Part shown: positions 35,379 through 46,600 of the stretch, piece after piece
How positions within the stretch are numbered: position 1 is the stretch's first letter
How the letters are laid out: every line of letters starts with the position of its first letter
Source: Apiospora phragmitis
Lineage: Eukaryota > Ascomycota > Sordariomycetes > Amphisphaeriales > Apiosporaceae
Direction: 5' to 3'
DNA: 64,000 nt
Assembly (NCBI GenBank): GCA_038363925.1
Contig: JAQQWL010000015.1
Coordinates: forward strand, 2,046,001 to 2,110,000
The notes under the pieces: generated by a model
What the model was told of the DNA's origin: nothing
Database searches by the model: none
The model's input: only the letters and a program-made list of their open reading frames with translations
Position numbers and translations under genes: made by a program

Positions 35379-37016
35379 ATGGCTCCTGGTAGCCGTCCCA
35401 AGCCCCTCGACCTCCTCCCTACCCTCCCTCCCATCATCAGCAGGGCATCGCCGCCGTCGTCGCCCGAACAGCACGGCACGACTTCCGACGACCACCACTC
35501 TGGTGAGCACCAGCATCACCGTCATCATCATCACCATCATCAGAGCAATACTTGCGCCCCGCTGCTACGCCTCCCCAACTATAACGATAACGATCACGAC
35601 GAGCAGCTCTCCTTCTACGACTCCAACCGCCTATCGCCCGTCGCCCCGACGTTCCACCAAGACAGCTCGCTGCTCTCCCCGACCTTTGCCCCCTCCTCCG
35701 CCATGTCGTCGCGCCCGTCCTCGGCGGCGGCCAACTCGCCCTTCATGAAGGAGAACACGCCGCCCGTCGACCTGTCCGTCCCGTCTGCTGCCGGTGGTGG
35801 TGCTCAGAACAGCAGCAACCCGTTCAACTTCCAGACGCAAATCATCTCGACCTCGCCCGTGAAGCCCAACGTCGGGCAGCGGCGTGGGCACAGATACAAG
35901 CACAGCTCCATCTCCACCCAGCACCAGATCTTCCAGGAGCCGCCGCCGCGCCCGCCCCTGGCCCTGCCGCGCGACCTGCCCATCCCGACCCTGCGGGAGG
36001 CGTGGAAGTCGACGTCCAAAGACCAGCGGGGCCGCCTGTACTGGTGCCTCTGCCACTTCGTCGTGGCCGTCGGCGTCTTCCTCCGGGCCCACGGCTCGCT
36101 GGCCATGACGGCCCTCTCGCACCTTGTCTTCTTCGACGTCGGCAGCGCGGCCGTCTGCGTCGTGGTCGAGGTGCTCGGCAATTTCGAGGTGTGGAAGCGG
36201 AGCAGCATCCGGCACCCGTTCGGGCTCGAGCGCGCCGAGGTCCTGGCCGGGTTCGCCATGAGCGTCTTCCTCATCTTCGGCGGCTTCGATCTGGTGAGCC
36301 ATAACCTGAAGCATGTGTTGGAGGGGCTCGGCGACCACGAGTCGCATCATCCGGACCCGCATGGTGCCGGTGAATCGCCCCGCGTGGAACCGGGTAATGT
36401 CGACTTGACAAGCCTGGCAGCCATTGTTGCCACTCTGGTCAGCGCCTACGGGTTGAAGAACCACGGGAGGATCAGCAGGATCATGCGCGTCAGCTACTTG
36501 GCCAGTCTACCCAGCGTCTTGTCGAACCCTTTCCACTTCCTGACCCTGTCGACCTCGTTTCTCTTGCTGATGATGCCGCTGTTGTCGATACCCATGTCCA
36601 TATTGTTGGATGGTGCGCTATGTGGGCTTGTGGCTGTGGCGATGTTCGGTCTCGGAGTCCGGCTGGCCGTGGCTCAGGGGCTGATGTTACTCATGTCGTA
36701 TGGCGGGCGCTCCGTCTCAACCTCCTCGGGCAAGAGCAGAGATATCGGCGTGGCGGATGTCGTCAGCGAGATCGCGGCGGAACCCAATGTGGAACGGGTC
36801 GAGGAGGCCCAGTTCTGGCAGGTTCACTACGGGCTGTGCATGGCCAACCTGAAGCTCTGTGTCGCGAGGGGGGCGGACGACGGCACGCTGAGTCGACTAC
36901 GGACGCGCATTTCCACGCTGGTGCAGAATCGACTGGGTGAGGGGTACGGTAAGGGGAATAGTCTGCGGTGGGAAGTCAGCCTGCAGACGAGCACAGAGGG
37001 CAAGCCAAACTTATAA
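35379..37016 (+). CDS. ZRG17: Zrg17-type cation diffusion facilitator (zinc transporter of the secretory pathway)
   Basis: This is an intronless gene of 545 residues. Zrg17 pairs with Msc2 to move zinc into the ER lumen in yeast, and the fungal homologues share its layout. The N-terminal 190 residues are low-complexity, with a His cluster (HQHHRHHHHHHQSN) that may bind zinc. A conserved GHRYKHSSIS segment then precedes the membrane part, as in Zrg17. The CDF core contains the conserved HPFGLERAEVLAGF segment after the second helix. Hydrophobic helices are visible around FVVAVGVFLRAHGSLAM, LVFFDVGSAAVCVVVEVLG, MSVFLIFGGFDLV, LTSLAAIVATLVSAYG, FLLLMMPLLSIPMSILL and LCGLVAVAMFGLGVRLAV. The C-terminus is a cytosolic domain of about 110 residues. 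The canonical HxxxD zinc site of helix 2 is not evident, as expected for the non-transporting Zrg17 partner. Confidence 0.87.
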   Translation: MAPGSRPKPLDLLPTLPPIISRASPPSSPEQHGTTSDDHHSGEHQHHRHHHHHHQSNTCAPLLRLPNYNDNDHDEQLSFYDSNRLSPVAPTFHQDSSLLSPTFAPSSAMSSRPSSAAANSPFMKENTPPVDLSVPSAAGGGAQNSSNPFNFQTQIISTSPVKPNVGQRRGHRYKHSSISTQHQIFQEPPPRPPLALPRDLPIPTLREAWKSTSKDQRGRLYWCLCHFVVAVGVFLRAHGSLAMTALSHLVFFDVGSAAVCVVVEVLGNFEVWKRSSIRHPFGLERAEVLAGFAMSVFLIFGGFDLVSHNLKHVLEGLGDHESHHPDPHGAGESPRVEPGNVDLTSLAAIVATLVSAYGLKNHGRISRIMRVSYLASLPSVLSNPFHFLTLSTSFLLLMMPLLSIPMSILLDGALCGLVAVAMFGLGVRLAVAQGLMLLMSYGGRSVSTSSGKSRDIGVADVVSEIAAEPNVERVEEAQFWQVHYGLCMANLKLCVARGADDGTLSRLRTRISTLVQNRLGEGYGKGNSLRWEVSLQTSTEGKPNL

Positions 37017-38323
37017 GACTTAAGCACCTGTCTGTATAACTGTAACTATCGAATGTACTATATAGATTTGCTATGAATACCTACAGTTGAATCATCAAGC
37101 CAGCCTGATATCTCAAGCATGCCTAGCGCTTGCTGGGAACAAATGGCATAAAAGCAACCCAATAGAAACCAAGACCCAATCTATCATGTCCAAACCTGTC
37201 CTTGTCAGAGAATGATGCAAATTGCCATTGCCGGTTACTGTCTTCGCACAAATAAAGCATGTAGTGGATGTCCCTTGAAGATGTCCAGTAAGGCCCGTAC
37301 AGTGTGTCCTGTTAATTGTGTATGGAAATCACTGTGCGTCTGGTCCACTTTTTCGGACTACTTTAGATTTTCACGAACATCTAGACTGGAACAAAACCCT
37401 CGACCTTCCCAACACACAATTCGACACAACCTCCAAAGAAGCTCCTTCAGCAGATGCTTGAAGTCCATCACGGCCTCAATATGGCCGTAGATAAGCTGGC
37501 TCTATTGTAGGCAGTAATTGGAAAACGCTCTGTTGTTGACTGTCATCGACACCTCGTCAGACATACAGACAACAGTCTTGCAGTTGAGCAACACCACACA
37601 GGTAACATGGGAAGCTGGCGGCTGGCCATTCCGAATATCTCCTTACGTTTTTCTTTCTTTCTTTGTATATCTCTTATACACGTGTCGTCGTATCGTCCAC
37701 AAGGACAGTATGATACATACACAAACCCGCTTCTAATTATGCTAGAGCTTACCGTTTCGAAAGATCCAAACTCTACAACGGTCAAGTGTGGACAGTGAAG
37801 CAAAATCAGACGCTCGGGCTTGTCCAATGTGGCCAGCTCTCCCTCGGGTCCCTCCAGTCATCTCGCTCGCATAGTTGGGCAGGTGCTTAGGGCTTGTGGG
37901 ATACATTCTTTCATAGATCAATACTATTTCTTGTTAATTCTGAAGAACAGAAAAGAGAAGCCCAATCAAATTGCACAGTCTTCGTATCATTTTGTTGTTA
38001 CAAATTCTCGGAGAACGGCTTAGATCTGCTCTCTCGCATATGTGTTTCGTTGAGTCTGCGTTGGCGAGTTGTCAACTTGCCTATCAATGTAGATATAAGA
38101 AGCAGTTCATGATATATTTGCTCCTGTGGCATAGACTCCCAAGTAGAACCCATCTCATCAAGGCCCTTGCAAGAGCTTCCTCTACCTGCTCTCGTTCCGC
38201 CGCCCCGACTGACTGACTGACTGACTCTCACTCCCCGTACGATCTGCCGAAGAAGCCAAACAGCAAGCAGCAGCAACACAGCTTAACAAGTAAGTAACTA
38301 GGGTTGTTCACGCCGCGTTCCAT
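37017..38323. other. Intergenic region without a recognisable gene
   Basis: It lies between the zinc transporter stop and the Hce2 gene stop. A (GACT)n repeat is at 38206-38227. Only short frames otherwise. Confidence 0.45.
38206..38227 (+). repeat. Tetranucleotide (GACT) microsatellite
   Basis: About five tandem GACT units just downstream of the Hce2 gene. Confidence 0.85.
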
Positions 38324-39425
38324 CTACTGCGGCTTCCGCAGCCACCACTCGACGGTAGCCTGCTGCCCGCCACAGACCAGCTGGCCCTTGTACTCGGACC
38401 GCCCGCCCTGGTAGCGCGCCTTCTCGGTGAAGATGGCGTACATGATGACGTCGACGTCGACGTTGCCCAGCGGGGGCGGCCGTCGCGGTTGCGCACGACG
38501 AACTCGCACGGGTCCTTGCGCTGGTGCTCGAGCAGCCACCAGTCGTCCGAGCCCGTCCCCAGCACCCACTCGCCGTAGTTCTCCTGCGCGAAGCCCATGA
38601 GGTCGTTGCAGTCGGCCCAGAGCGGCGAGTCGTTGGTCGTCAGGTCGTCGTAGGTCGAGTTGCCGCACACGGTGTAGGGCACGTTGCCGGGGACGAAGGG
38701 CGCCGTCAGGTCGCTTTCGCCGTTGCCCTTGTCTTGGCGGACTTCGTTTGGTTGCTGTTGTGGCAGATGAAGAACATCTCGGGCCGCGGACATAGCAGAA
38801 GAGATGAAGGTAGCAGCACGAGCAGATTTGAGAGAGGAGGAAGAGTCCGCCTTCTTGATCCACCACTCCGGGTTCGTCCACGAACCGTCACCGCCGCACT
38901 TCCAGGTACCCGTGTACTCGACCGTGGCGCCGGACCCCGAGAGCGCATGGTCCAGGATCTGGACGATGTCCTTGTTGCCGATGTAGACCTTGCCGTCGCT
39001 GCCCAGGGTGGGGTCCTTGACGACGACGGTGCAGGTGCCGTTGGTCTGGAGAGTCCAGGTGAAGTCGTTGGAAGTGGAGGGGAGTTTCCAGATCTTTTGC
39101 AGGGTTTTTTTTTGTCTCGTTAGCAAAAGGGCATTTGAAAGCAGGCAATGTCACTTGCCTAGGGACTGTGAAGAAGAAAAAAAGTTTAACTTACACCATA
39201 GTTGTCATTGGCCCAAGTTCTCAAGGCCTGGCAGTCCGAGGTCAGAGCCGAACTGGCAGTGGTCTTGTCGGTGTAGTTCAGTTCATTGCAAAAGTCGGAA
39301 GACACTTTACCAGGCTCAAACGGTACCACTGTGTTAGAAGCAGTGCCGGTCAAGGTAGCAGGCAGGGCCAGGGCCTGGGAAGGCAGGAATGCCAGCAGGC
39401 CGGCACCCAAGTAAGAGAACATCAT
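38324..39425 (-). CDS. Secreted protein with two Hce2 (Ecp2-like) domains and a one-base frame break
   Basis: A signal peptide is evident at the N-terminus (FSYLGAGLLAFLPSQALA). Exon 1 is 39195-39425 and exon 2 is 38324-39093; the intron at 39094-39194 has a GTAAGT donor and a CTAAC branch site. The mature protein has two repeats with the Hce2 pattern, a Cys-containing strand, a Ser-x-Leu-x-x-Asp-Cys motif and a later Cys-x-Val strand (SALTSDCQAL in the first, SPLWADCNDL in the second). Hce2 domains are named after the Cladosporium effector Ecp2 and are widespread in secreted fungal proteins, often of unknown role. In the second domain a run at 38472-38476 (G5 on the plus strand) is one base short and breaks the frame. 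With that base restored the total length fits the frame (333 residues). Whether it is an effector here is inference. Confidence 0.78.
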
Positions 39426-40126
39426 CTTGAAGATGGGTAGATGTTGGATGTGTGCTGTTTATGTTCGGAAGGGAAGTATGGGCAATGGTAGATACTGCGA
39501 AGTTGTTGCTGAGAGAATAGAGCAGACCTCAAATCCAGGAAATGTTCTTCAAATTTATAGGTATTGGGTGTTTGTTGTATTCACATGTAGTTGCCGTTCA
39601 CTGAATTCTGCGCCATGATATGATGTTTGTACCACGGAGTTGGTCCTTCCTGAATCATTCATCTTGTTATATTCAATGAACACCAAGCCTACCTGACTGA
39701 TCCTTACTTTATGGCTGCAATCACTGGCCACCCATGCTCCAACCGTACCTAGCTCCAGCCTGTAATAGTGACCAAACGAAAGGTGAATACTGTGTACTGC
39801 ATGGGAAAGTGAAGCAATAGTAATCGTTGCCATCACCCATGCGAAGGACCCTAACCCATGCTGATGCGGGTTGACCCCTTACTTGACCTGGAACTATTGC
39901 TTCTCGTCACGGCATATGTGAACTGCGAGATTATGCACACTACGTTGCACTTAGAGCCCCTTGGAAATGACCTTGTATTGTTTGTTTGTGAATTGTATAT
40001 GTCCATATGTTACAACTTCGGAAGCTAGAGCTTGATATCACTTGGGGGGCTTTTGAGGTATCAGCGACCGCCAATGCCCGGGGTCAGCCACCCGGAGATT
40101 CAACTTCTAACTATACTCACTTGAAG
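39426..40126. other. Intergenic region upstream of the Hce2 gene
   Basis: It holds the Hce2 promoter and the glyoxalase II 3' region. No motif or repeat is seen. Confidence 0.45.
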
Positions 40127-41463
40127 TTGTTCTTCATCTCGCGGAGCTTGGCCATGACTTCGACGGGGTCTGTCTGCCCGGTGGCCTTCTGGATCTCGGG
40201 GTCCTAAAGGTAGTCTGTCAGTGGGACTGTTTGGGCCTTTGGTAGAATCTTCTACTTACATCGACTCGCATGAAAACATTATGTTTCTGGTTAGTTGTCC
40301 ATGTTAGTAGATGGGATATGTAACCTTAGCTGCTCGTTGAGGAATATTGAGGGATACGTACCTTCTCGTCCCCGATGGTGAATTGTCCTTGCGTCTCCTT
40401 GTTGTTCTCCGCGAACGACTGGAGGGCCTTGATTGCTTCATTCTGCAGAACTGAGACGCCGAACTTGACGTTGGCCTTGGTGTACTCGTGACCGGGCTAT
40501 ATAAGCTGTTAGCCATGTTGTTGACCACGCCTCGTCTCCAACCTGAGCATATCATGGACTAAACTAACGTAGACCTTGGTGTCGTCTGGCAGGGCAGCCA
40601 GCGTCTTGTTCAGAGCCTTGTGCATCTCGGTAGCCGTGCCCTCAAAGAACCTACCACAACCTATGGAATTGTGAGTCAGCAAGCAACCAAACATCTGAAT
40701 AAAGCCTAACTTACCGCCGTGGAACAAGGTGTCACCAGTGAAGACGACCTTCTGGTCACCATCCTCCATGTACCAGCAGATGGAGTCCTGAGTGTGGCAG
40801 GGGGTGTAGAGACCCTTGATCTTGATGTTTCCCAGCTTGAAGCCTTCGCCATCGGCTGGCGTGGATGTTACATTCTCGCACTCCTTACCACCGTATATGG
40901 GGAGTTTGCCGAGCTCAGTCAGCTACAAAAGGGTGGACGGATACTAAGTCAATAACGGTCGTCCTTCCAAATGATGGACGCGAGGTAGCACAAGTAAGAG
41001 CTGACCATCTGTTTGTTGCCTCCTGCATGATCCCAATGGCTGCAAAAGCACGTCAGAACCAACAGCCAGCCAGCACCATGAAGCAAGGCGATAGATACTA
41101 TTGAGATGGTAAGTACTTACTGGTGGGTGTTGACAATAGTCGTCAGGTTGATCTCGCCGTCCTGAATGGCCTTCTTGAGCACCGGGACAACCCTACCTCA
41201 CGCAGTGATATATCAGTAAACATGTCGATTGGACCCCAATGGGGGGAGCTCCTCTCTATCTCTCTCTCACTCTTCAGGGTGTGCTGGGTCGATAATGACG
41301 GCATCCTTGGACTTGTCGTCCTTTACCAAGTAGGCGTAGTTGTTGCTACTACCCACCCCTATATATCCGACGACCAATTGGTTAGACCATGCTCGACGAG
41401 GAGTAAGATATAAAGCCGGAGGCAGGCGGAAGGCGTACACATGGGGATCGATTGAATATGCAT
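40127..41463 (-). CDS. GLO2: Hydroxyacylglutathione hydrolase (glyoxalase II), nine exons
   Basis: Glyoxalase II hydrolyses S-lactoylglutathione to D-lactate and glutathione in methylglyoxal detoxification. Exons are 41439-41463, 41271-41359, 41121-41192, 41006-41039, 40715-40922, 40569-40660, 40362-40496, 40260-40286 and 40127-40203. They total 759 bases, 252 residues, close to human (260) and yeast (274). The protein starts MHIQSIPM and reads GSSNNYAYLVKDD. The metal motif THHHWDHAGG is created by splicing exons 3 and 4. The further zinc/iron ligands lie in YTPCHTQDSICW, GDTLFHGG and PGHEYT. Eight introns of 54 to 83 bases are unusually many for the window. The most 3' splice is uncertain: the stop directly follows KNNFK, but GTGAGT overlaps it, so a further tiny exon cannot be excluded. 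No mitochondrial presequence is seen, so it is probably cytosolic. Confidence 0.92.
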
Positions 41464-41998
41464 GGCGCGAGAGAAGGCAAGCTATATTTGGGCGACCAAT
41501 TGGCCCCGGCATTTAGTTCCATTGTTCCATGTTCAGACGGTACACATCATCGTACTCCAGTCTTCGGGAAACTTACAGATGCTGCAAGAGTGTTGAGTTT
41601 ACTGGAAGCTAGCGGCCGGGCCGGAAGAATTCGGTTCATGGAGAAGTGAAGCCTGAAGAATGTAGAAAACGCGAATATCTCACTCGAAGGATCGGATGTT
41701 TCTCTCGTCAACTGTTGAAAGCTTCAATTGCTCTTGGCACGAACATATTTATGCCGCTAAGGCCGTTCGCTATTGCCGCAAAATTTCTGCGATGACGTTG
41801 AGCGGCAGTTGCATTGCGGAGTTGCCAGCCGGCAAAGGCAGGCCGCAGCTGCCGGCCTCCCGGAATATCACGAGACCGGGGACTGTTAACTTCCTCTCGG
41901 AAGTACATGATTCAAGGAAGCAAGTTGCACCAGACTGTAGTGGATTGCATTACAAATAAGCCGTAGTACGTGTTGATTATGTATTAGGTGACATCCGG
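41464..41998. other. Intergenic region between GLO2 and LAS1
   Basis: It contains the GLO2 promoter and the LAS1 3' region. Only short open frames are present. Confidence 0.5.
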
Positions 41999-43660
41999 CT
42001 ACACCACTCCAATAGGTTTCGGCTTCCACGTCCCTTCAAATGTAGACCACCCTTTCGTCATGATTGGGGACTCCATCGGTGCGGCGACATCGACGACCGC
42101 CTTCGAGATCTGCTGCAGTGTTTCAAGCTGACTAGCTTGTTGAGCAAGTTCCGCTTGCACAGCCTCCAGATCTTTGCCGCTGCTCAAGGACTCTTGCTGC
42201 TCACCCGCCGAGCCCATGCCGCCATCCACAATGTGTCTATATAGCTGCAAAGAACGCCTGAGCATCATGGGGTCCTTGGAGGATGATTCAATTTCCGAAA
42301 GAGCCTCAAGGACAAGCACCTCATCGTATTGCCTCATCCGCTTCTCCATGATACTCGTCCTCGCCGCATCCGTCTCTTGTAGGTAGCTCGACACCAACTC
42401 TATGCAGGCATCTCGTGCAGAGACGCCAGGGTTGCCCTGGGCTTCATCAGTGGGCAAATGCTGCCAGTAGTATTCCCAGATCCATACTAACGATTTCTGA
42501 GCCGCCGATCGGAGCTTCAACAGTGGCGGAAGCTGCTCATGCGTGCATTGATGCCTGAGCTCGACGAACGTCGCTGGCAGACCAATGATTTTCGCAATCG
42601 ACCACATGCTCTGCTTCTGCTGTTTTTCCTGCTGCCCATCAAGAAGACCAGTAACAAACCTGTTTGATCCATTGGTCAGTTTTCCTCAGCAATACCCAAT
42701 GGAGAAGCTCAGTAGATGCGCATATCTGCCGCGTCCGAGCCAATGGCTGCATCAAGGGTTGAAGGCGAAAGACGATGCGGTGTAAAGGATAAGTCTGGGC
42801 TTGTGGCCGGCCTGGCGCTTTCGAACTATTCTCCTAGGTCTGGCAAACTCTCAAGAGGCGCCAGTCGGCTAGAGTAGTTGCAAGTTGGCAAGCCCCCAGA
42901 ATAAGGATAGATTGCGAAGCTGAAGTCCAGTGGCAACACAGACAAGCCAAAACGAAACATGGTTTGAGCGGCAACGGGCGCAAACAAACCAGGTATCCAC
43001 GACGCTGGTCGATTGAGGTTTCAAATCGGGCATTCGATACAGGCTCAGATTGAACCTAGAGTAGCAAGAAAGCCAACCTCGCTCGGAGGGCGGCTAATGT
43101 ATCACGTAGCCACTGGATTTCAAAGTTTCATAACACACCCACACAGACTGCACAGCACATGCGCAGTAAGGGCTCCTGCGTGCAATGCAATGCAATGCAA
43201 TGCAGGCACCTCCGTCCGAAAGGAAGAAGGGAACAAAAGAAGCAAACCCCACAACAGAGACACGAGGGATGTTGGAAGAAGTAGAGAGAGAAACCTACCG
43301 ACTGAAAGCGGCGGAGTAGGCGAGTCGGACGGCCTCGTACAAGCTGTCCGCCCCATTTCTGGCCTCCTGAAGATCTAGGAGAATGGCGGCCGTCAGGAGG
43401 CTCGTAGATTCGACCATGTGGGGGCAGCTGCCGCGCTGCATCCACATGGACACTCTCCAGACGGCATGGCGCCTTTGAGCCTCTTCGCTGGACGACGACG
43501 ACGACTGCGGATCCGCCGTCGCAGAAGAAGTAGGCGCAGCAGCAGCAGTAGTAGCTTCGGCGCTGGTCGGCGGCTGCGATGGTGAGGAGGGATAGAACTC
43601 CTGCCGGACCTTCAATAGTTCTGCCCGGTCCCGCCAAGGCGTGTGGATGTACTGAACCAT
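41999..43660 (-). CDS. LAS1: Las1-like endoribonuclease for ITS2 cleavage in ribosome maturation
   Basis: Las1 acts with Grc3 in the nucleolus and cuts ITS2 in pre-rRNA. Exon 1 (43299-43660) begins [16 protein letters not shown], and after a Ser/Ala-rich insertion it carries [20 protein letters not shown], typical of the Las1 N-terminus. Exon 2 (41999-42659) begins with [10 protein letters not shown] and contains the HEPN catalytic motif as [14 protein letters not shown], which keeps the RxxxxH pattern (Arg and His). A helical acidic C-terminus ends in a short segment with [11 protein letters not shown]. The exons total 340 residues. The intron between them, 42660-43298, is 639 bases, far longer than the others in the window, with good GTAGGT and ACAG ends. 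The protein is shorter than yeast Las1 (502), which has a longer C-terminal part. Confidence 0.9.
43181..43204 (+). repeat. Pentanucleotide (TGCAA) repeat inside the LAS1 intron
   Basis: Four to five tandem TGCAA units lie near the 5' end of the long intron of the minus-strand gene. Confidence 0.85.
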
Positions 43661-46600
43661 TTTGGGGGAGCGAAAGAGCGAGAGAGCGACCGGTGGTCGG
43701 TGGAATCAAGTAAACCAAAAATAAAAACAGCACCCCTGCAAGTATGATTGCCCGAGAAGAGCAAATGAAAAGACGTTGGTCTGCTTGGAGCGCCTTTGAC
43801 GAGATTGGCTTCTTCCGTCGTGAGGCTACAAAGTGGGAGGCTGGTTCTTTAAAATGACGATCCTAGCTTGTGGTCGAGAATTTTTGTGCCACCGGAACAT
43901 TGAAGTGACAGTTACTTTTGAGGCTACCTGAAATACCCACCAACCCAAGCCTACGCTACACCTTCACCAACATAGCAACTTTCCATGTCCAGATGATCTC
44001 TGCCACATACGGAGTACCTGCGACACTGTCTTTAGTGTTACTCATTTAGACTTGCCTGTTGTTGGTCACGCAGCGAAAGTTTTGTGTCCGAGAGATTATT
44101 TGGGGCTGCGTCGTTCTGCTTTTCGACACTCCGCAAGTGCCAGCTAACTTCTTCACTAATGGCTTCAAGTCACAACCGTCATATCATAGACCTTACCGTA
44201 CAGTTAAAGAAGGTTTCCCTCATTCGCCGCGGCTCAATCTCAAAGATGTGCCAGGGTAGGATCTCTTGCGCCCGCTCGCTTTCGCACGCGGTGTCCAAGC
44301 AGATGTGGCGATGCACGGGCTCAAGCAGAGAGATCGCCTCGTGGCTTAGCCACTCGTTGGAGGATTACTTGACGCATTGTCGCCAGGTAAATTATCCGTT
44401 TCTCGTTCGAGTGCAGAAGGGGATCGCTCTACTGCATCGCCCATCGTTGATCGCCGCAATCCGAAAGGCTTTGCCTCCTGTGACTCGGAAAGTGACCCGA
44501 CAACGTCGTACCCAATGAACATAATTGCCAACGTCGTAAGTGCGGATGAAGGGACGGCTCCCTCGGGCAGGCTGAATGAGATGCACCTTGGTGACATACT
44601 TCCTAGACTTCCCATTTCCACTCATGGAGTTGGTGATTCAGTAAGGCAGCCAGGCCGTAGTCACAGTCGAACCAAAAAACGAGACTCCGGTCGTCTAACC
44701 CTCTTCAATTGTAGAAGATGGCATTGATCAGTAGTGGTAGCTCTAATGGGCGGTGGCACTGGCCAAGCCGAAGGCACACCCGATGAACGTGCAAGGAGAA
44801 GCGGTCGTTTGATGATACATCGTACTTCCATTGTGGCAAAGCAAAGGAGTTGTCTGGGCCTCCCGTTTCTAGTTCCAAGTGAGAAAGCCCTTCGGTAAGA
44901 AGAAAGGTGTCGAGAAGGCAGCGGACGCAAGATCGAACCATCATCCAGTCTCCATGACCTCCCCTCTCGCAAGTGGGCGCTGAACTTGATCATCTATTGG
45001 CGCCTTGTTAGATTAGCTGCCTGGTCGACAATTCTTCCTCGCTGCTAATAAGGCTGGAAACCTCCATCCATCTCCGCCATACTATCCGAGATGGACCCAG
45101 GCGAAAGGAAGCCTGGATACGGCTATTGGGATCCTCGCGTCATAAGTATTCCAGTCAAGGGTAAAAAGGAAACGGTATTTCGCTCGCTCATGTGATGCAG
45201 GGAGGAGAAAGATCGAGAAGCCCTGTAGGTGCGTCGTATGAGGTAGATGGTAGTGCAAAGTTTGCTCGAGTCAAGAAGTTGCTGTTGTCTGCTGTCACCT
45301 CAGAACAAAAGAAGAGGAGGAGCCGAGGAGGAGGAGGTTCTGCCACCCCCGCCGCCCCTCGGTACTCCTCCTTGCATACCCTGCTACCTGCTGCTGCTAC
45401 CCAACCGACGAATCTCGGATACGGCGGTATCGGATTATACCGTTTCGCGTGTTGTTAAGTAAGATTCTCACGAGTGGGAGTGGGCCACCGTGATGACCAC
45501 GACAAGCGCCATTGACCGCCCCCCCAGGGCGGAGGTTCGTTGGGCGCGCGAATGAAACCTCGAAAATTCCGGGGCGGCCAACTGGTGACCAGGCCAAAAT
45601 CTTCTTCACCCTCACTGCTACGCACTACAATCAACAAGCATGTAGTGTGTACAGCAAGTGTGAGCAAGCAAAAGTCGGACAAACGGACAAGGCAAGCGAC
45701 AAACCTTAAAGCGCTTGAAGTCTGCTGAGGTATATATAGTCGTAATGGTATACAAATATACTACGTCGTATGGGTATGTTTAGCACCCCTAGCCAGATAG
45801 CAAAGTTAGTTATTGCTCAAGTCACAATTCGAAGTGAGGAGGTATCGCCACCTGTATCGCAGCTACTGAACGGTAGTTTAATACCTGGCAGGGGGTCCTA
45901 AACATATGCCTGCCACATCGTATGCCTTCAACTTACTCGCAATATCATATTTGTCGAAGCGAGCTAACAGGATGACGCCCCTAACCTAGATGCCGGCGTT
46001 ACCTACTGGAAAGTCCGCCAACAAGCGCAGCCGGAGGAGTCCCCATGTCCAGGAGGGAGAGGAGTTTGACGGTCGTATTCATCTGCGGTCGTGTTCTAGG
46101 TAGCAAGTAGTAGTTTTATGCAGACGTACGTTTAGGCCGGAGCAAGGCTAGGGAGGTTTGTCGACGATCCACCGGGTTTGACACGCTCGGAATGGATACC
46201 TAAAGTAGGTAACCTAGGGTGTACGCTGTCCTTGTCTTTGTGCAACGCCTAGTTTCACAATAATGAGCAGAACAAGCAAAGAGCGAAGAGGATAAAACAG
46301 CGTCTCAACTGAATAGCCCATGCACACACACATACACACTGTAGAATCTCAGTCTCTCATCGTCCCTGGTCCTCTGTGTCAATCTGAGCCAGAGGTTTGT
46401 ACTTTTACTCGAATGAGTGCTCAGGTGTTCTGGACTAGTCGAAATGTGTAGCAAAAGTCTTACAGCAGCCGGTCCGGCGGGAGATGCCCAGCCGGTGAAT
46501 ACAAATACTGATCGCCTGTTCGTTCCCTTCTTACGGAAAAAACGGATACGTAGTATATTCCAGAAGCACAGACCGCTCCTCTTCTTTAGATTTCCTTGCT

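Noticed and set aside
37212..38112. Several overlapping short plus-strand frames downstream of the zinc transporter gene
   Set aside because: All are short, without motifs and AT-rich, consistent with 3' untranslated and intergenic DNA.
44084..44727. Overlapping plus-strand frames that look mildly protein-like
   Set aside because: They could not be joined with convincing splice sites and match no family known to me.
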